The notes under the pieces: model-generated
Database searches by the model: none
What the model saw: only the letters and a program-made list of their open reading frames with translations
What the model was told of the DNA's origin: nothing
In this document: positions 29,137 to 37,565 of the stretch, piece after piece
Position numbering within the stretch: position 1 is the first letter of the stretch
Layout of the letters: the number at the start of each line of letters is the position of its first letter
Program-made: the position numbers and the translations under genes
Source of the DNA: Sphingorhabdus sp. EL138
GTDB lineage: Bacteria; Pseudomonadota; Alphaproteobacteria; Sphingomonadales; Sphingomonadaceae
Assembly: GCF_945862485.1 (NCBI RefSeq)
Contig: NZ_CAMAYF010000009.1
Coordinates: forward strand, 1 to 64,000
DNA: 64,000 bases
Reading direction: 5' to 3'

Positions 29137-30033
29137 ATGACCGAGACACTTTTAATCCTTGATGGCGGCACGGGCCGTGAGCTTGCGCGGCGTGGTGCGC
29201 CCTTTGGCCAACCTGAATGGTCGGCGCTGGCGCTGATGGAAGCCCCGCACTTCGTTAGCGCAGTCCACCGCGCTTATGTCGAGGCTGGTGCGGACGTCAT
29301 AACCACCAATTCTTATGCGCTTGTGCCCTTTCATATCGGCGCGGAACGTTTTGCCAGCGAAGGCGCTTCGCTTGCGGCGCGCGCGGGGCAATTGGCACGC
29401 GATGTGGCGGATGCATCGCCGCAGGATGTGCGCGTCGCCGGATCGCTGCCGCCTGTTTGTGGTTCCTACCGCCCCGATCTTGTTGACCTTGATCGCGCCC
29501 GTCCAATTCTGGAAGTCCTGATCGGCGCACTCGCTCCAAATATTGACCATTGGCTTGCCGAAACGCTGTCGTCACTGGCCGAAGCCCGCTTATGCGCAAC
29601 GCTCACCGCCCCGACCGACAAAGCATTATGGCTTTCCTTCACATTGGAGGATGAGGTGGTCACGGACGCCCCTGTCCTGCGCTCCGGCGAGAGCGTGACC
29701 GAGGCCGCCCGCCTTGCGCAAGAGGTCGGCGCAGCAGCGCTGCTGTTCAATTGCAGCCAACCTGAAGTGATGGAAGCCGCCGTCCGCAGTGCGCGCGCGC
29801 AACTCGGGGCGGACAGCGCGATCTGCATCGGCGTCTATGCCAATGCCTTCCCACCCATGGCTGCCGATGCCGAAGCCAATTCGGGGCTCAGTCCGATCCG
29901 TGCGGACTTAACGCCCGAAGGCTATGCCCGCTTCGCCGCCGCTTGGCACGCAGCAGGCGCCTCCATATTGGGCGGCTGTTGCGGGATTGGCCCTGAACAT
30001 ATCGCGGCGCTACGCGCGGGCGTGGCGAATTAG
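29137..30033 (+). CDS. homocysteine S-methyltransferase family protein
   Basis: A 298-residue Pfam S-methyl_trans domain protein. It starts TETLLILDGGTGRELARRGAPF, with the zinc-binding Cys in FNCSQPE and the Cys pair in ILGGCCGIGPEHI, the full Zn(Cys)3 set. It would methylate homocysteine from S-methylmethionine (MmuM/YagD type) or betaine, or another methyl donor; the donor cannot be told from sequence. The ATG at 29137 lacks a clear ribosome binding site. Its end overlaps the convergent VOC gene by 4 nt. Confidence 0.88.
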   Translation: MTETLLILDGGTGRELARRGAPFGQPEWSALALMEAPHFVSAVHRAYVEAGADVITTNSYALVPFHIGAERFASEGASLAARAGQLARDVADASPQDVRVAGSLPPVCGSYRPDLVDLDRARPILEVLIGALAPNIDHWLAETLSSLAEARLCATLTAPTDKALWLSFTLEDEVVTDAPVLRSGESVTEAARLAQEVGAAALLFNCSQPEVMEAAVRSARAQLGADSAICIGVYANAFPPMAADAEANSGLSPIRADLTPEGYARFAAAWHAAGASILGGCCGIGPEHIAALRAGVAN

Positions 30034-30581
30034 GGCAATTTGTCCAGATCAACATGCAGCCAGTCGGCATGGTGTGGAGCTTTTTTGGTCGCGCTCCATT
30101 CCTGCAGCATCAACGGCGCGACGCGTTTTAATTCGGCATATTGTTCTGCCGTGCCAATGTTGCAGGCAAGCTCCAACCTATGGCCATTGGGATCGAAGAA
30201 ATAGATCGACCGGAATATGCCGTGAAAGGTCGGGCCAATTACATCTATGCCTTGCGCCGCAATATGCGCCTTAGCGGCCAGCAGCGCGTCAAGATCCGCA
30301 ACCTCAAACGCGATATGCTGCACCCAGGCCGGCGTATTGGGGTCTTTGCCCATTTCGGGCTGGTTCGGCAGTTCGAAAAAGGCAAGGACATTGCCGCCGC
30401 CGCAATCCAAGAAAATATGCATATAGGGGTCATATTCGCCCGTGGATGGCACATGATCCTCGGCAAAGGCGGTGGTGAATTCCATACCCAAAACCCGCGC
30501 ATACCAATCCGCCGTCGCCTGTGCGTCCTTGCACCGATAGGCGACGTGGTGAATACGGTTCAGCGTGATCGGCGCAGTCAT
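30030..30581 (-). CDS. VOC family (glyoxalase/extradiol-type) protein
   Basis: A 183-residue vicinal-oxygen-chelate protein with two beta-alpha-beta-beta-beta modules. Likely metal ligands are His in IHHVAYRC, His in VQHIAFEV and Glu in GHRLELACN. It starts [16 protein letters not shown] at ATG 30581, overlapping the hppD stop as ATGA, so it is coupled to hppD and may act in aromatic amino acid catabolism. The exact reaction is not known. Confidence 0.85.
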   Translation of the reverse strand: MTAPITLNRIHHVAYRCKDAQATADWYARVLGMEFTTAFAEDHVPSTGEYDPYMHIFLDCGGGNVLAFFELPNQPEMGKDPNTPAWVQHIAFEVADLDALLAAKAHIAAQGIDVIGPTFHGIFRSIYFFDPNGHRLELACNIGTAEQYAELKRVAPLMLQEWSATKKAPHHADWLHVDLDKLP

Positions 30582-31666
30582 GCGGCTGGCTCCGTTACCG
30601 TCAATGCGCCGCGTTCAATTTGGTCGCGCTCGATGCTTTTGAACAAAGCAGTGAAGTTGCCTTCACCAAAGCCTTCGTCTTTTTTGCGCTGAATGAATTC
30701 GAAGAACACAGGACCGATCATAGTTTGTGAGAATATCTGCAATAACAAACGCGGGTCGCCATCTTGCGTCGTTCCATCCAACAAAATGCCACGTGATTGA
30801 AGTTCTTCAACCGGCTCACCATGGCCGGGCAAGCGTTCTTCCAACATGTCATAATAAGCCTTAGGCGGTGGCGGCGCGAAGGGCGTGCCTAGCGTCTTCA
30901 ACCGGTCCCAGCAGGCTGGTAAGTCATCGCAGGAAAAGGCGATATGCTGAATGCCCTCGCCATTATAGGCGCGCAGATACTCCTCAATCTGCCCGCCGCC
31001 TGCTTTGCCCTCTTCATTCAACGGAATGCGGATTTTGCCGTCCGGCGCTGTCATCGCGCGGCTGGTCAGGCTCGTATATTCGCCCTTAATGTCGAAATAG
31101 CGAATTTCGCGGAAATTGAAGACGCGCTCGTAAAAACCGCCCCAATGCGCCATACGCCCGCCATAGACATTGTGCGTGAGGTGATCGATGATCTTGAAAC
31201 CAGCGCCCACCGGATTGCGGTCCACACCGGGCAGATAGTCGAAATCAATGTCATAAATCGACAGTGCGTCGCCATAACGATCCACAAGGTAAATCATCGC
31301 GCCGCCAATGCCGCGAATAGCGGGTAAGCGCAGCTCCATTGGGCCAGTGCGCGTTTCAACAGGTTCCGCGCCACGCGCAATCACTTCGTCATAGGCGACG
31401 CGCGCGTTCTTCACGCGAAACGCCATGCCACATGCCGATGGGCCATGCTCCGCCGCGAAATACGCCGCAGGGCTTTTCGGCTCGTAATTGGCGATCAAGT
31501 TGATCTCGCCTTGCCGCCACAAGTCGACATCCTTCGACCGATGTCGCGCGATGCGGCTGAAACCCATGCGTTCAAACACAGGCTCAAGCAGGCCTTTTTC
31601 CGGCGCGGAAAATTCGATGAATTCGAACCCATCGAGACCCAACGGGTTTTCGAACAAATCGGCCAT
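30578..31666 (-). CDS. hppD: 4-hydroxyphenylpyruvate dioxygenase
   Basis: A 362-residue Fe(II) dioxygenase that converts 4-hydroxyphenylpyruvate to homogentisate in tyrosine degradation. The C-terminal VOC domain holds the iron ligands: His in [10 protein letters not shown], His in [11 protein letters not shown] and Glu in [10 protein letters not shown]. The start ATG 31666 has AGGAG at 5 nt. It is the first gene of a two-gene unit with the overlapping VOC protein. No homogentisate 1,2-dioxygenase is visible in the window. Confidence 0.95.
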   Translation of the reverse strand: MADLFENPLGLDGFEFIEFSAPEKGLLEPVFERMGFSRIARHRSKDVDLWRQGEINLIANYEPKSPAAYFAAEHGPSACGMAFRVKNARVAYDEVIARGAEPVETRTGPMELRLPAIRGIGGAMIYLVDRYGDALSIYDIDFDYLPGVDRNPVGAGFKIIDHLTHNVYGGRMAHWGGFYERVFNFREIRYFDIKGEYTSLTSRAMTAPDGKIRIPLNEEGKAGGGQIEEYLRAYNGEGIQHIAFSCDDLPACWDRLKTLGTPFAPPPPKAYYDMLEERLPGHGEPVEELQSRGILLDGTTQDGDPRLLLQIFSQTMIGPVFFEFIQRKKDEGFGEGNFTALFKSIERDQIERGALTVTEPAA

Positions 31667-31742
31667 ATGCGCTCCTGAAAAACTGGTTACATTTGCAACC
31701 AGTTTAGGTCATCGGTGGCGGCGCGTCAATGCGCGTTTGGGT

Positions 31743-32978
31743 TCAGGTAAAGTGCAAGCGCCGATATTTGCCGCGGAAGTAGAGCAAGGGGTCACGGCGC
31801 GGTTCAAAGCTCGCTTTCTCCACACGGCCGACCAAGATGAAATGGTCGCCAGCCTCATGCAGGGCATGGCGTTTGCATTCAAACATGCCGAGTGAGCTTG
31901 GCAAAATGGGCGCGCCATATTCGCCGACTTCCCACCGGGTTCCGGCAAAGCGATCCTCGCTTTTGCCAGCGAACAGGTTGGAGACAGGTTGCTGCCCGAT
32001 TTGCAGCACGTTGACCGCAAAATCGTCAATGCCGCGCAAAACCTCTGCACTGCCGGAATTATTGGCGATGCACACCAACAACAAAGGCGGGTCGAGCGAC
32101 ACGCTGGTAAAGCTGTTGGCGGTTAAGCCCACGGGCTTCCCTTCTGAGTCATGGGCGGTGATGATCGTCACGCCCGTCGCGAAGCACCCCATCGCATCCC
32201 GCAATGTCCGCGCGTCGGAGCCGGAACGATATTCCGGAATGAAGCGCGGTTGCTTGCGCTCCAAAAAGTCAATCAGAAGCCCGTTAAACGCCTCTGCCCG
32301 TTCGGCCATAATCAACAAGCCGCCGCCATCGACGTCTATTGCCTCTACATTGGGAAGGCTGTCCACAAAAGCGGGCTGCGCACTATCTGGGTCAATTTGC
32401 CCCAAGGCACCCCGAATGATCAATGACGGCAAGCCAATATGCGCTGCGGCATCCGACAATGCTTCCCCCACGCCATTTGTGTCGAACGCCGCAAATATGG
32501 CATCGTCATAATCTGTCCGGTTTAAACTCTGCCCAAGCGCCGCCGACATACGGTCAGCCACCGCACGCACCGCCTTTGCATCATGGTCCGCAGGCGGATC
32601 GACGAAAATCAGGCCTGATGCCAAGGTTGCGGCATCTTCGGCCAAGGCCATGGTCGCAATCCATGCGCTATGGGACGCAGCAACAACAACGGGACGCGTC
32701 CGCATTTGGCCCAGCACGGCGCGCAAATCTTCAACATACGCGGTAAAGTCATACCGACCGTCGGACGGCCATTCGCTGCCGCCATGACCGCGTAGATCGA
32801 CATTAATGACATGGCGTCCAGCCTGTTCCAGACCAATGGCCACATCTTCCCACACTTTGCGGGTCTGGCCAAAGCCGTGCAGTAGGACAATGGACGGATC
32901 ATCGGCGGAACCGATATCGTCGGCCTCCAGCCTGATGCCTGCAAAGCCCTTAAATTCTCTTACATAACGAAGCGACAT
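31743..32978 (-). CDS. alpha/beta-hydrolase--flavin reductase fusion protein
   Basis: A 411-residue two-domain protein. Residues about 1-245 are an alpha/beta-hydrolase fold (VLLHGFGQTRKVWEDVA, VDLRGHGGSEW). The elbow is ASHSAW with Ser104 rather than GxSxG, and the position where the catalytic His normally sits (GGGLLIMAERAEAFN, about 218-232) has no His, so hydrolase activity is doubtful. Residues about 255-411 are a flavin-reductase-like (FMN-binding) domain: RDAMGCFATGVTIIT, GLTANSFTSVSLDPPLLLV, as in reductase partners of two-component monooxygenases. ATG 32978 is preceded by GGGG; the longer frame starts at TTG. Downstream neighbours are hppD and a VOC gene, so an aromatic pathway role is plausible but inferred. 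Confidence 0.9.
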   Translation of the reverse strand: MSLRYVREFKGFAGIRLEADDIGSADDPSIVLLHGFGQTRKVWEDVAIGLEQAGRHVINVDLRGHGGSEWPSDGRYDFTAYVEDLRAVLGQMRTRPVVVAASHSAWIATMALAEDAATLASGLIFVDPPADHDAKAVRAVADRMSAALGQSLNRTDYDDAIFAAFDTNGVGEALSDAAAHIGLPSLIIRGALGQIDPDSAQPAFVDSLPNVEAIDVDGGGLLIMAERAEAFNGLLIDFLERKQPRFIPEYRSGSDARTLRDAMGCFATGVTIITAHDSEGKPVGLTANSFTSVSLDPPLLLVCIANNSGSAEVLRGIDDFAVNVLQIGQQPVSNLFAGKSEDRFAGTRWEVGEYGAPILPSSLGMFECKRHALHEAGDHFILVGRVEKASFEPRRDPLLYFRGKYRRLHFT

Positions 32979-33056
32979 CTGCCCGAACCCCAAATTCCGT
33001 CTAACGGTGTCATGTTCCCGTCACCCGTGGACGCGTACTATGCTTTACGCAATAAT

Positions 33057-33491
33057 TTATGCGCGGTCGGTGGAAATAACAGCCATCGTAATCCGTGAGA
33101 TGCAGACCAGTTTTCCCGCTTCATCCTCTATCCGGATTGACCAGATTTGTGTCGTGCGGCCTATGGATTCCGCCGTGGCCGTAGCAAAGACAAAGCCGTC
33201 CTTCACGGGGCGAATATGGTTGGCGTTGATTTCCATGCCCACGGTCGCAAACTTGCTGGGATCAACCGTCATCGCCGCCGCGGTGGAACCCACGCTTTCG
33301 GCCAAGACCACAGACGCACCGCCGTGCAGCCGCCCATAAGGCTGCTTCGTGCGTGCATCGACGGGCATGCGCGCCTTGATCCAATTGTCCCCATAATCGA
33401 CAAATTTAATGCCGACAAAACCGGGCATGCAATTTGCACCACTTGCGGTTAGCGTCGCAAGATCAAGCTTTTCATGGAACCATATCGTCAT
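33057..33491 (-). CDS. PaaI-family hotdog thioesterase
   Basis: A 144-residue hotdog-fold acyl-CoA thioesterase. The catalytic loop is GRLHGGASVVLAES (His-Gly-Gly and a Glu about residue 65), as in PaaI/YdiI proteins that hydrolyse aromatic acyl-CoAs. It lies upstream of the fusion gene on the same strand with 78 nt between. Start ATG 33491 is followed by TIWFHEKL; the ribosome binding site is weak. Confidence 0.9.
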   Translation of the reverse strand: MTIWFHEKLDLATLTASGANCMPGFVGIKFVDYGDNWIKARMPVDARTKQPYGRLHGGASVVLAESVGSTAAAMTVDPSKFATVGMEINANHIRPVKDGFVFATATAESIGRTTQIWSIRIEDEAGKLVCISRITMAVISTDRA

Positions 33492-33539
33492 GCAATCTTC
33501 ATGCGCGAAGCAACAGAAACTGTCTAGGGCAAGTTGTGG

Positions 33540-34571
33540 CTAAAGCCCAAGTGCGCGTTTAACTTCGGCCCAATCGACGAGCTTGAAATTCTGTGTCGCA
33601 GGGCGGTTATCGCCATCTTGGACGACAAAAAGCCCATCCGAAAATTCAGGACCAAAATCGCCGAGCATCAATTCAATGCCGTCGGTTTCCTGAACGCCGT
33701 CAATTGCGCCGTCATTGATGCGAAAACGGCCAAGATAATTGGCCTCGGGCAATTTATAGACGGCATACGCATTGTCGCCTTGGCTCGAAACGATGACATA
33801 GCCGCCATCGGAGCCGGACGGGGCCAAGGCCACGCCTTCGGCATCCATAACGATTTCCTTGCCATCTGCCTTGGCAATCGCCGTCGGGATATTGGACCCA
33901 TCGGGTGAAGCATCGAATTTCCAAAGACCGACATCTTCTTCGGCCACATATAATATGCCGGTGCGGTCATCTACAACGCAGCCTTCGGACTGGCTGCCCA
34001 ACTTCATGCTGCGCACGACCTTGCCGCTGGGAACAGGGCCATTTAAATCAATCGCGACCTGATCAATGCGGCCATCTTTGAGCACGACAAAACCGAACAG
34101 CGCCTTGTCACGCGCGCGCTGCCAGAGGCACATGCCATAAGCCTCCCCAGTATCGACAGGGAGGGTAACCAAAGGCAATAATTTCTGGGCCGCAGTATCC
34201 AGTCGGAACAACGCCATTTGTGCCTGCGCGAGATCCTGTCGGTCGCTGGCGGCCACGAGGACACCGATGTTGCCGCCGACATCGCGCAGATCCACATTGT
34301 TGAGGCGTGGCGACGGCGTGAAGCTGACCTGACGGCCTTTCAGGTCATAGACATGAATGCCCGCACGCTTGTCGGTGCCGATGATCAGGCTTTGGGCCGG
34401 ATAGGTGGCGTTACGCCAAATGGCAGGATCATCCGCCGCATCCTCCATCGTTGCAACCGGCTGCGTCTCCAACTTTGCCGTGACCGATGCCGTGGGCAGC
34501 GGGCTCATTGCCGGTTGCGTCGAAGCGCAACCGGCAAGGAACAATGGCAAAAGGAGCAGCGGCAGACGCAT
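33540..34571 (-). CDS. beta-propeller phytase, lipoprotein
   Basis: A 343-residue beta-propeller phytase. It opens with a lipoprotein signal (FLAGC, Cys15 followed by Ala), so it should be anchored in the outer membrane or periplasm rather than retained by an Asp+2 signal. The mature domain starts with DDPAIW and SLIIGTDKRAGIHVYDL, the signature of calcium-dependent phytases, and contains the NNVDLRD and DAEGVALA motifs. It releases phosphate from phytate. The ATG overlaps the stop of the upstream TonB receptor gene as TAATG, so receptor and enzyme are coupled. Confidence 0.95.
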   Translation of the reverse strand: MRLPLLLLPLFLAGCASTQPAMSPLPTASVTAKLETQPVATMEDAADDPAIWRNATYPAQSLIIGTDKRAGIHVYDLKGRQVSFTPSPRLNNVDLRDVGGNIGVLVAASDRQDLAQAQMALFRLDTAAQKLLPLVTLPVDTGEAYGMCLWQRARDKALFGFVVLKDGRIDQVAIDLNGPVPSGKVVRSMKLGSQSEGCVVDDRTGILYVAEEDVGLWKFDASPDGSNIPTAIAKADGKEIVMDAEGVALAPSGSDGGYVIVSSQGDNAYAVYKLPEANYLGRFRINDGAIDGVQETDGIELMLGDFGPEFSDGLFVVQDGDNRPATQNFKLVDWAEVKRALGL

Positions 34572-37336
34572 TAGAAGTTAACGCGGATACCGCCGGAGTA
34601 ACGGCGACCAAAACGCTCCCATTCAATGGTGTAACGGCTGGTGAATGGCGTCGGGATGCCCTGAGCATTCAAAATGTTTGAAGGATCGGAATAACGACGG
34701 CCCGGATTGTTGAGCAAATTCGACGCATCAAAATAGATTTCTATGCCATTTGATATTTCATAACGTGCAGAGAAATCGAGCTCATCATCGTCGGCCCAAT
34801 AGGTATCACCGGCGCTGTCGAGATTGTCTGCAAAGCCATCGGCCCAGGTCGTGCGGTTTTGATATTGCAGACGCAGCGACAAGCCATATTTCTCGTAATA
34901 AGCGCCGACATTGTAAACGACCTCGGATGTACCAGGCAGCGGCACCTTACGCTCCGGCGAGACAATGGCGCCTGCGGCATCAAGTATCGCGGGCTTGGTC
35001 ACTTCACTGTCATTGTAGGTGGCATTGGCAGTGATACCAAAGCCGCCCATCCAATCGGGCAAGCCAAGGTCGGAGACATAGGGGTCTAACTGCATCTGTG
35101 CAGCCGCTTCAACGCCGAGCACGCGGCCCGAACCGCCATTCGTGATCCCGCTAAAGGCGTAACCCGAACGGTCAACATTATTGGTGTCGAGCGCGTTGGA
35201 ACCAAATATGCTGCGCGACGTGTACAGCACGTCCTCCACCTGTTTGTAGAATGCACCCAGCATGAAGTAACCCTGCGGTTGGACATAATATTCATAATAT
35301 GCGTCCAAACCATATGAGCGCTCCGGCTTTACCGCCGGATTGCCGCCAGAAATCCGCTGATTGCTGTCATCAACAACAACATTCGGACGCAGCTGGTCAT
35401 AATCGGCACGCGCCGCGCCGCTGGTAAAGCCAATGCGCAATTTCTTGTCGGTATCGACGTCGAAATTGAGGTGCATGCTCGGGAATACCAGAGTCCCGGA
35501 GCTTTCCGCAGTCACAGGCGCACTCACACCGGCAATCGTTGCCACCGCAGTTCCGCTGTTCCGCACGCGTTCGATCCGCGCACCGCCGATGGCGGAACCC
35601 CAGTCATAACGCACTGTCCCCATCAGATAGCCCGCCATTACCTCTTCGCGAACGTCATAAATATTGTTGGTCGCGGGTGAGAAAGTGAAAGCACTACGTG
35701 CAGCATCGCTGGCTGCACGCATTTTATCGGCATCGAAATAACGGAAAGTGTATCCCATCGGTATTTCGCCCTTGAAGGGCGTATCAAGGCTGAACCCATT
35801 ATAGGTGGTTGAGATACCGATCGTCGCAAATTGGGCCGCAGTGTTGAGGGAAATATTGCTTTCATCAACCGTCTTGGTGCGCTGGTCAAATTGGAAGCCG
35901 GCTTTTAGGACTGCATCCCCGCCCAAAAATTCTGTTTCGCGCGACACGACAAATTTTGCAGTATATGCCTTGGTCGTATCCACTGCATCCAACACACTGA
36001 AGCTTGCCAGCGGCTTCGTGAAGCTATCGATATCCGTAACCGACGTACCAGCCTGAAAGCGCGTCGGGCTGCTCAGCTGTATGGTGTTGAACAAAGCCAA
36101 GCGGCCAAAATTAAGGTCCCTGAAATCATAGGCTACCGTTGGGCGCAAATTGCGTGTGCTTGGGCTATCCCACGTTGTTTCACCGACGACTGAACGGTCG
36201 TCTTTGGATTCCGTAACATTGCCCAGCCAGTTGATTTTCCAGCCATCGCCGAATTCATGGGTTCCCTCGATCGTATTGGTGAAGATCGATTGTTCAAAAG
36301 CGCGCAGCGTCGAACGCTGGCGAATATCGATGCCGTAGACGGTACCTTGAAACGGTGTATTCCCAATGCAGACATCGGCATAACCCGTTGTTGTCGGTGT
36401 TGGATTCACTGTGGTTCCGCAGGCGGCGGTGTTGGCGATCAGATCACCCTGACGATCATCAAGGTCAAAGCGGAAATTGTCGCGCATTTCGTCATCGGTG
36501 AACGTCGTGTAAATTGAACGCAGCGAGATAGTATTATCGGCGTTGGGCTTCCAGTCCAGACGACCCGACAGCGACCAGTTACGGCGCGTTAAACGGTACA
36601 GCTTATTCTCGGTTTCATGCGCCCAAAAGCGTGTGAGCGCGCCGGGACGCTGATCCTGTGAAACGCGTTCATAATCCGTCTCGAAATTGTCGGTGATCAT
36701 GTCGCGCTGGTAATAGCTGCCTGAAACGAGAACGCCGATTTCGCCATCGCCAGCAGGAACGCGGGTCGAGACGACCGCCGAACCTTCATATTGCGGCTGA
36801 TTGCCGAGATCGGCCACGCCATAACCAGCCTTACCGGCAAAGTGCAGACCGCTATAGTCAAATGCAGAGCGGGTAATTACGTTTACATTGCCAGACACCG
36901 TTTCACCCGGCATGTCCGGTGTTACAGCCTTGGAAACAATGATCTGCGCCGCGATAGCCGATGGGATAGAGTCAAAACGCGCGTCGCGGCCTTCTGGGCT
37001 GACAATGTTGATGCCGTCGAACGACAGGGTCGTCCAATAATTTGGCGCACCGCGGATGCTGATGTAACGCGCTTGTCCTTGATCGCGCTCTACGGCTACG
37101 CCGGGAAGGCGGCCAGTTGCCTGCGCAATATTCTGGTCGGGCAAACGGCCAACTGAGTCCGATGCCACAACGGTTACCAACGAATCAGAATTTTTCTGAA
37201 CTTGCAGGGCTGCTGCCTCAGATTCAGCGATTGGCCGCGAACCCGTGACGACAATGGCATCGTCTTCCGCTTCATTCGTAGTCTGCGCCATCAACGATGA
37301 TGGCAGGATCGCCAGCAAAGCAGCGCCGCAAAGCAT
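34571..37336 (-). CDS. TonB-dependent receptor coupled to phytase
   Basis: About 921 residues: a short signal peptide (MLCGAALLAILPSSLMAQ), a TonB box region (DDAIVVTGSR), a plug (VGRLPDQNIAQATGRLPGV, YISIRGAP) and a long barrel ending in the terminal Phe (GGIRVNF). The start is uncertain: three ATGs (37336, 37341 and 37346) lie in a GCAAT triple repeat in three frames, and only the one at 37336 is in frame; no good ribosome binding site is seen and the open frame continues upstream without signal-like sequence. The phytase gene follows with a 1-nt overlap, so the receptor probably imports phytate or its products. A candidate Pho box lies upstream. Confidence 0.92.
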   Translation of the reverse strand: MLCGAALLAILPSSLMAQTTNEAEDDAIVVTGSRPIAESEAAALQVQKNSDSLVTVVASDSVGRLPDQNIAQATGRLPGVAVERDQGQARYISIRGAPNYWTTLSFDGINIVSPEGRDARFDSIPSAIAAQIIVSKAVTPDMPGETVSGNVNVITRSAFDYSGLHFAGKAGYGVADLGNQPQYEGSAVVSTRVPAGDGEIGVLVSGSYYQRDMITDNFETDYERVSQDQRPGALTRFWAHETENKLYRLTRRNWSLSGRLDWKPNADNTISLRSIYTTFTDDEMRDNFRFDLDDRQGDLIANTAACGTTVNPTPTTTGYADVCIGNTPFQGTVYGIDIRQRSTLRAFEQSIFTNTIEGTHEFGDGWKINWLGNVTESKDDRSVVGETTWDSPSTRNLRPTVAYDFRDLNFGRLALFNTIQLSSPTRFQAGTSVTDIDSFTKPLASFSVLDAVDTTKAYTAKFVVSRETEFLGGDAVLKAGFQFDQRTKTVDESNISLNTAAQFATIGISTTYNGFSLDTPFKGEIPMGYTFRYFDADKMRAASDAARSAFTFSPATNNIYDVREEVMAGYLMGTVRYDWGSAIGGARIERVRNSGTAVATIAGVSAPVTAESSGTLVFPSMHLNFDVDTDKKLRIGFTSGAARADYDQLRPNVVVDDSNQRISGGNPAVKPERSYGLDAYYEYYVQPQGYFMLGAFYKQVEDVLYTSRSIFGSNALDTNNVDRSGYAFSGITNGGSGRVLGVEAAAQMQLDPYVSDLGLPDWMGGFGITANATYNDSEVTKPAILDAAGAIVSPERKVPLPGTSEVVYNVGAYYEKYGLSLRLQYQNRTTWADGFADNLDSAGDTYWADDDELDFSARYEISNGIEIYFDASNLLNNPGRRYSDPSNILNAQGIPTPFTSRYTIEWERFGRRYSGGIRVNF

Positions 37337-37461
37337 TGCATTGCATTGCGTGAAAGTTTCCGTGAATGTGTAGAACGCGTTTGCATATATAAAGCCCCTA
37401 AATATACCCTTAGTGATAATCGGCCCATAAGCAGGGGTTGTGACTCTTCGGCATATCAGTG

Positions 37462-37490
37462 ATGACAATTTGGCGACAATGGCGTTACAG
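37462..37490 (-). promoter_or_regulatory. candidate Pho box (three PhoB-like half-sites)
   Basis: Read on the minus strand there are three 7-mers at exact 11-bp steps: CTGTAAC (37484-37490), TTGTCGC (37473-37479) and TTGTCAT (37462-37468), against the PhoB half-site CTGTCAT. Orientation points toward the receptor/phytase operon, about 125 bp upstream of its start, and about 76 bp from ppk1 on the other side. Confidence 0.5.
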
Positions 37491-37565
37491 TTCGCATTAT
37501 GGCTGCCGTAAATATGCAATGTTTCCATGGCATCGCGCCTTAATTGATGAAGAAGGAAATTTTTC

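Noticed and set aside
37336-37350. Phase-variable GCAAT repeat at the phytase-linked TonB receptor start
   Set aside because: Only three copies, and the in-frame ATG is the most downstream one, so a copy-number change would not switch the frame off.
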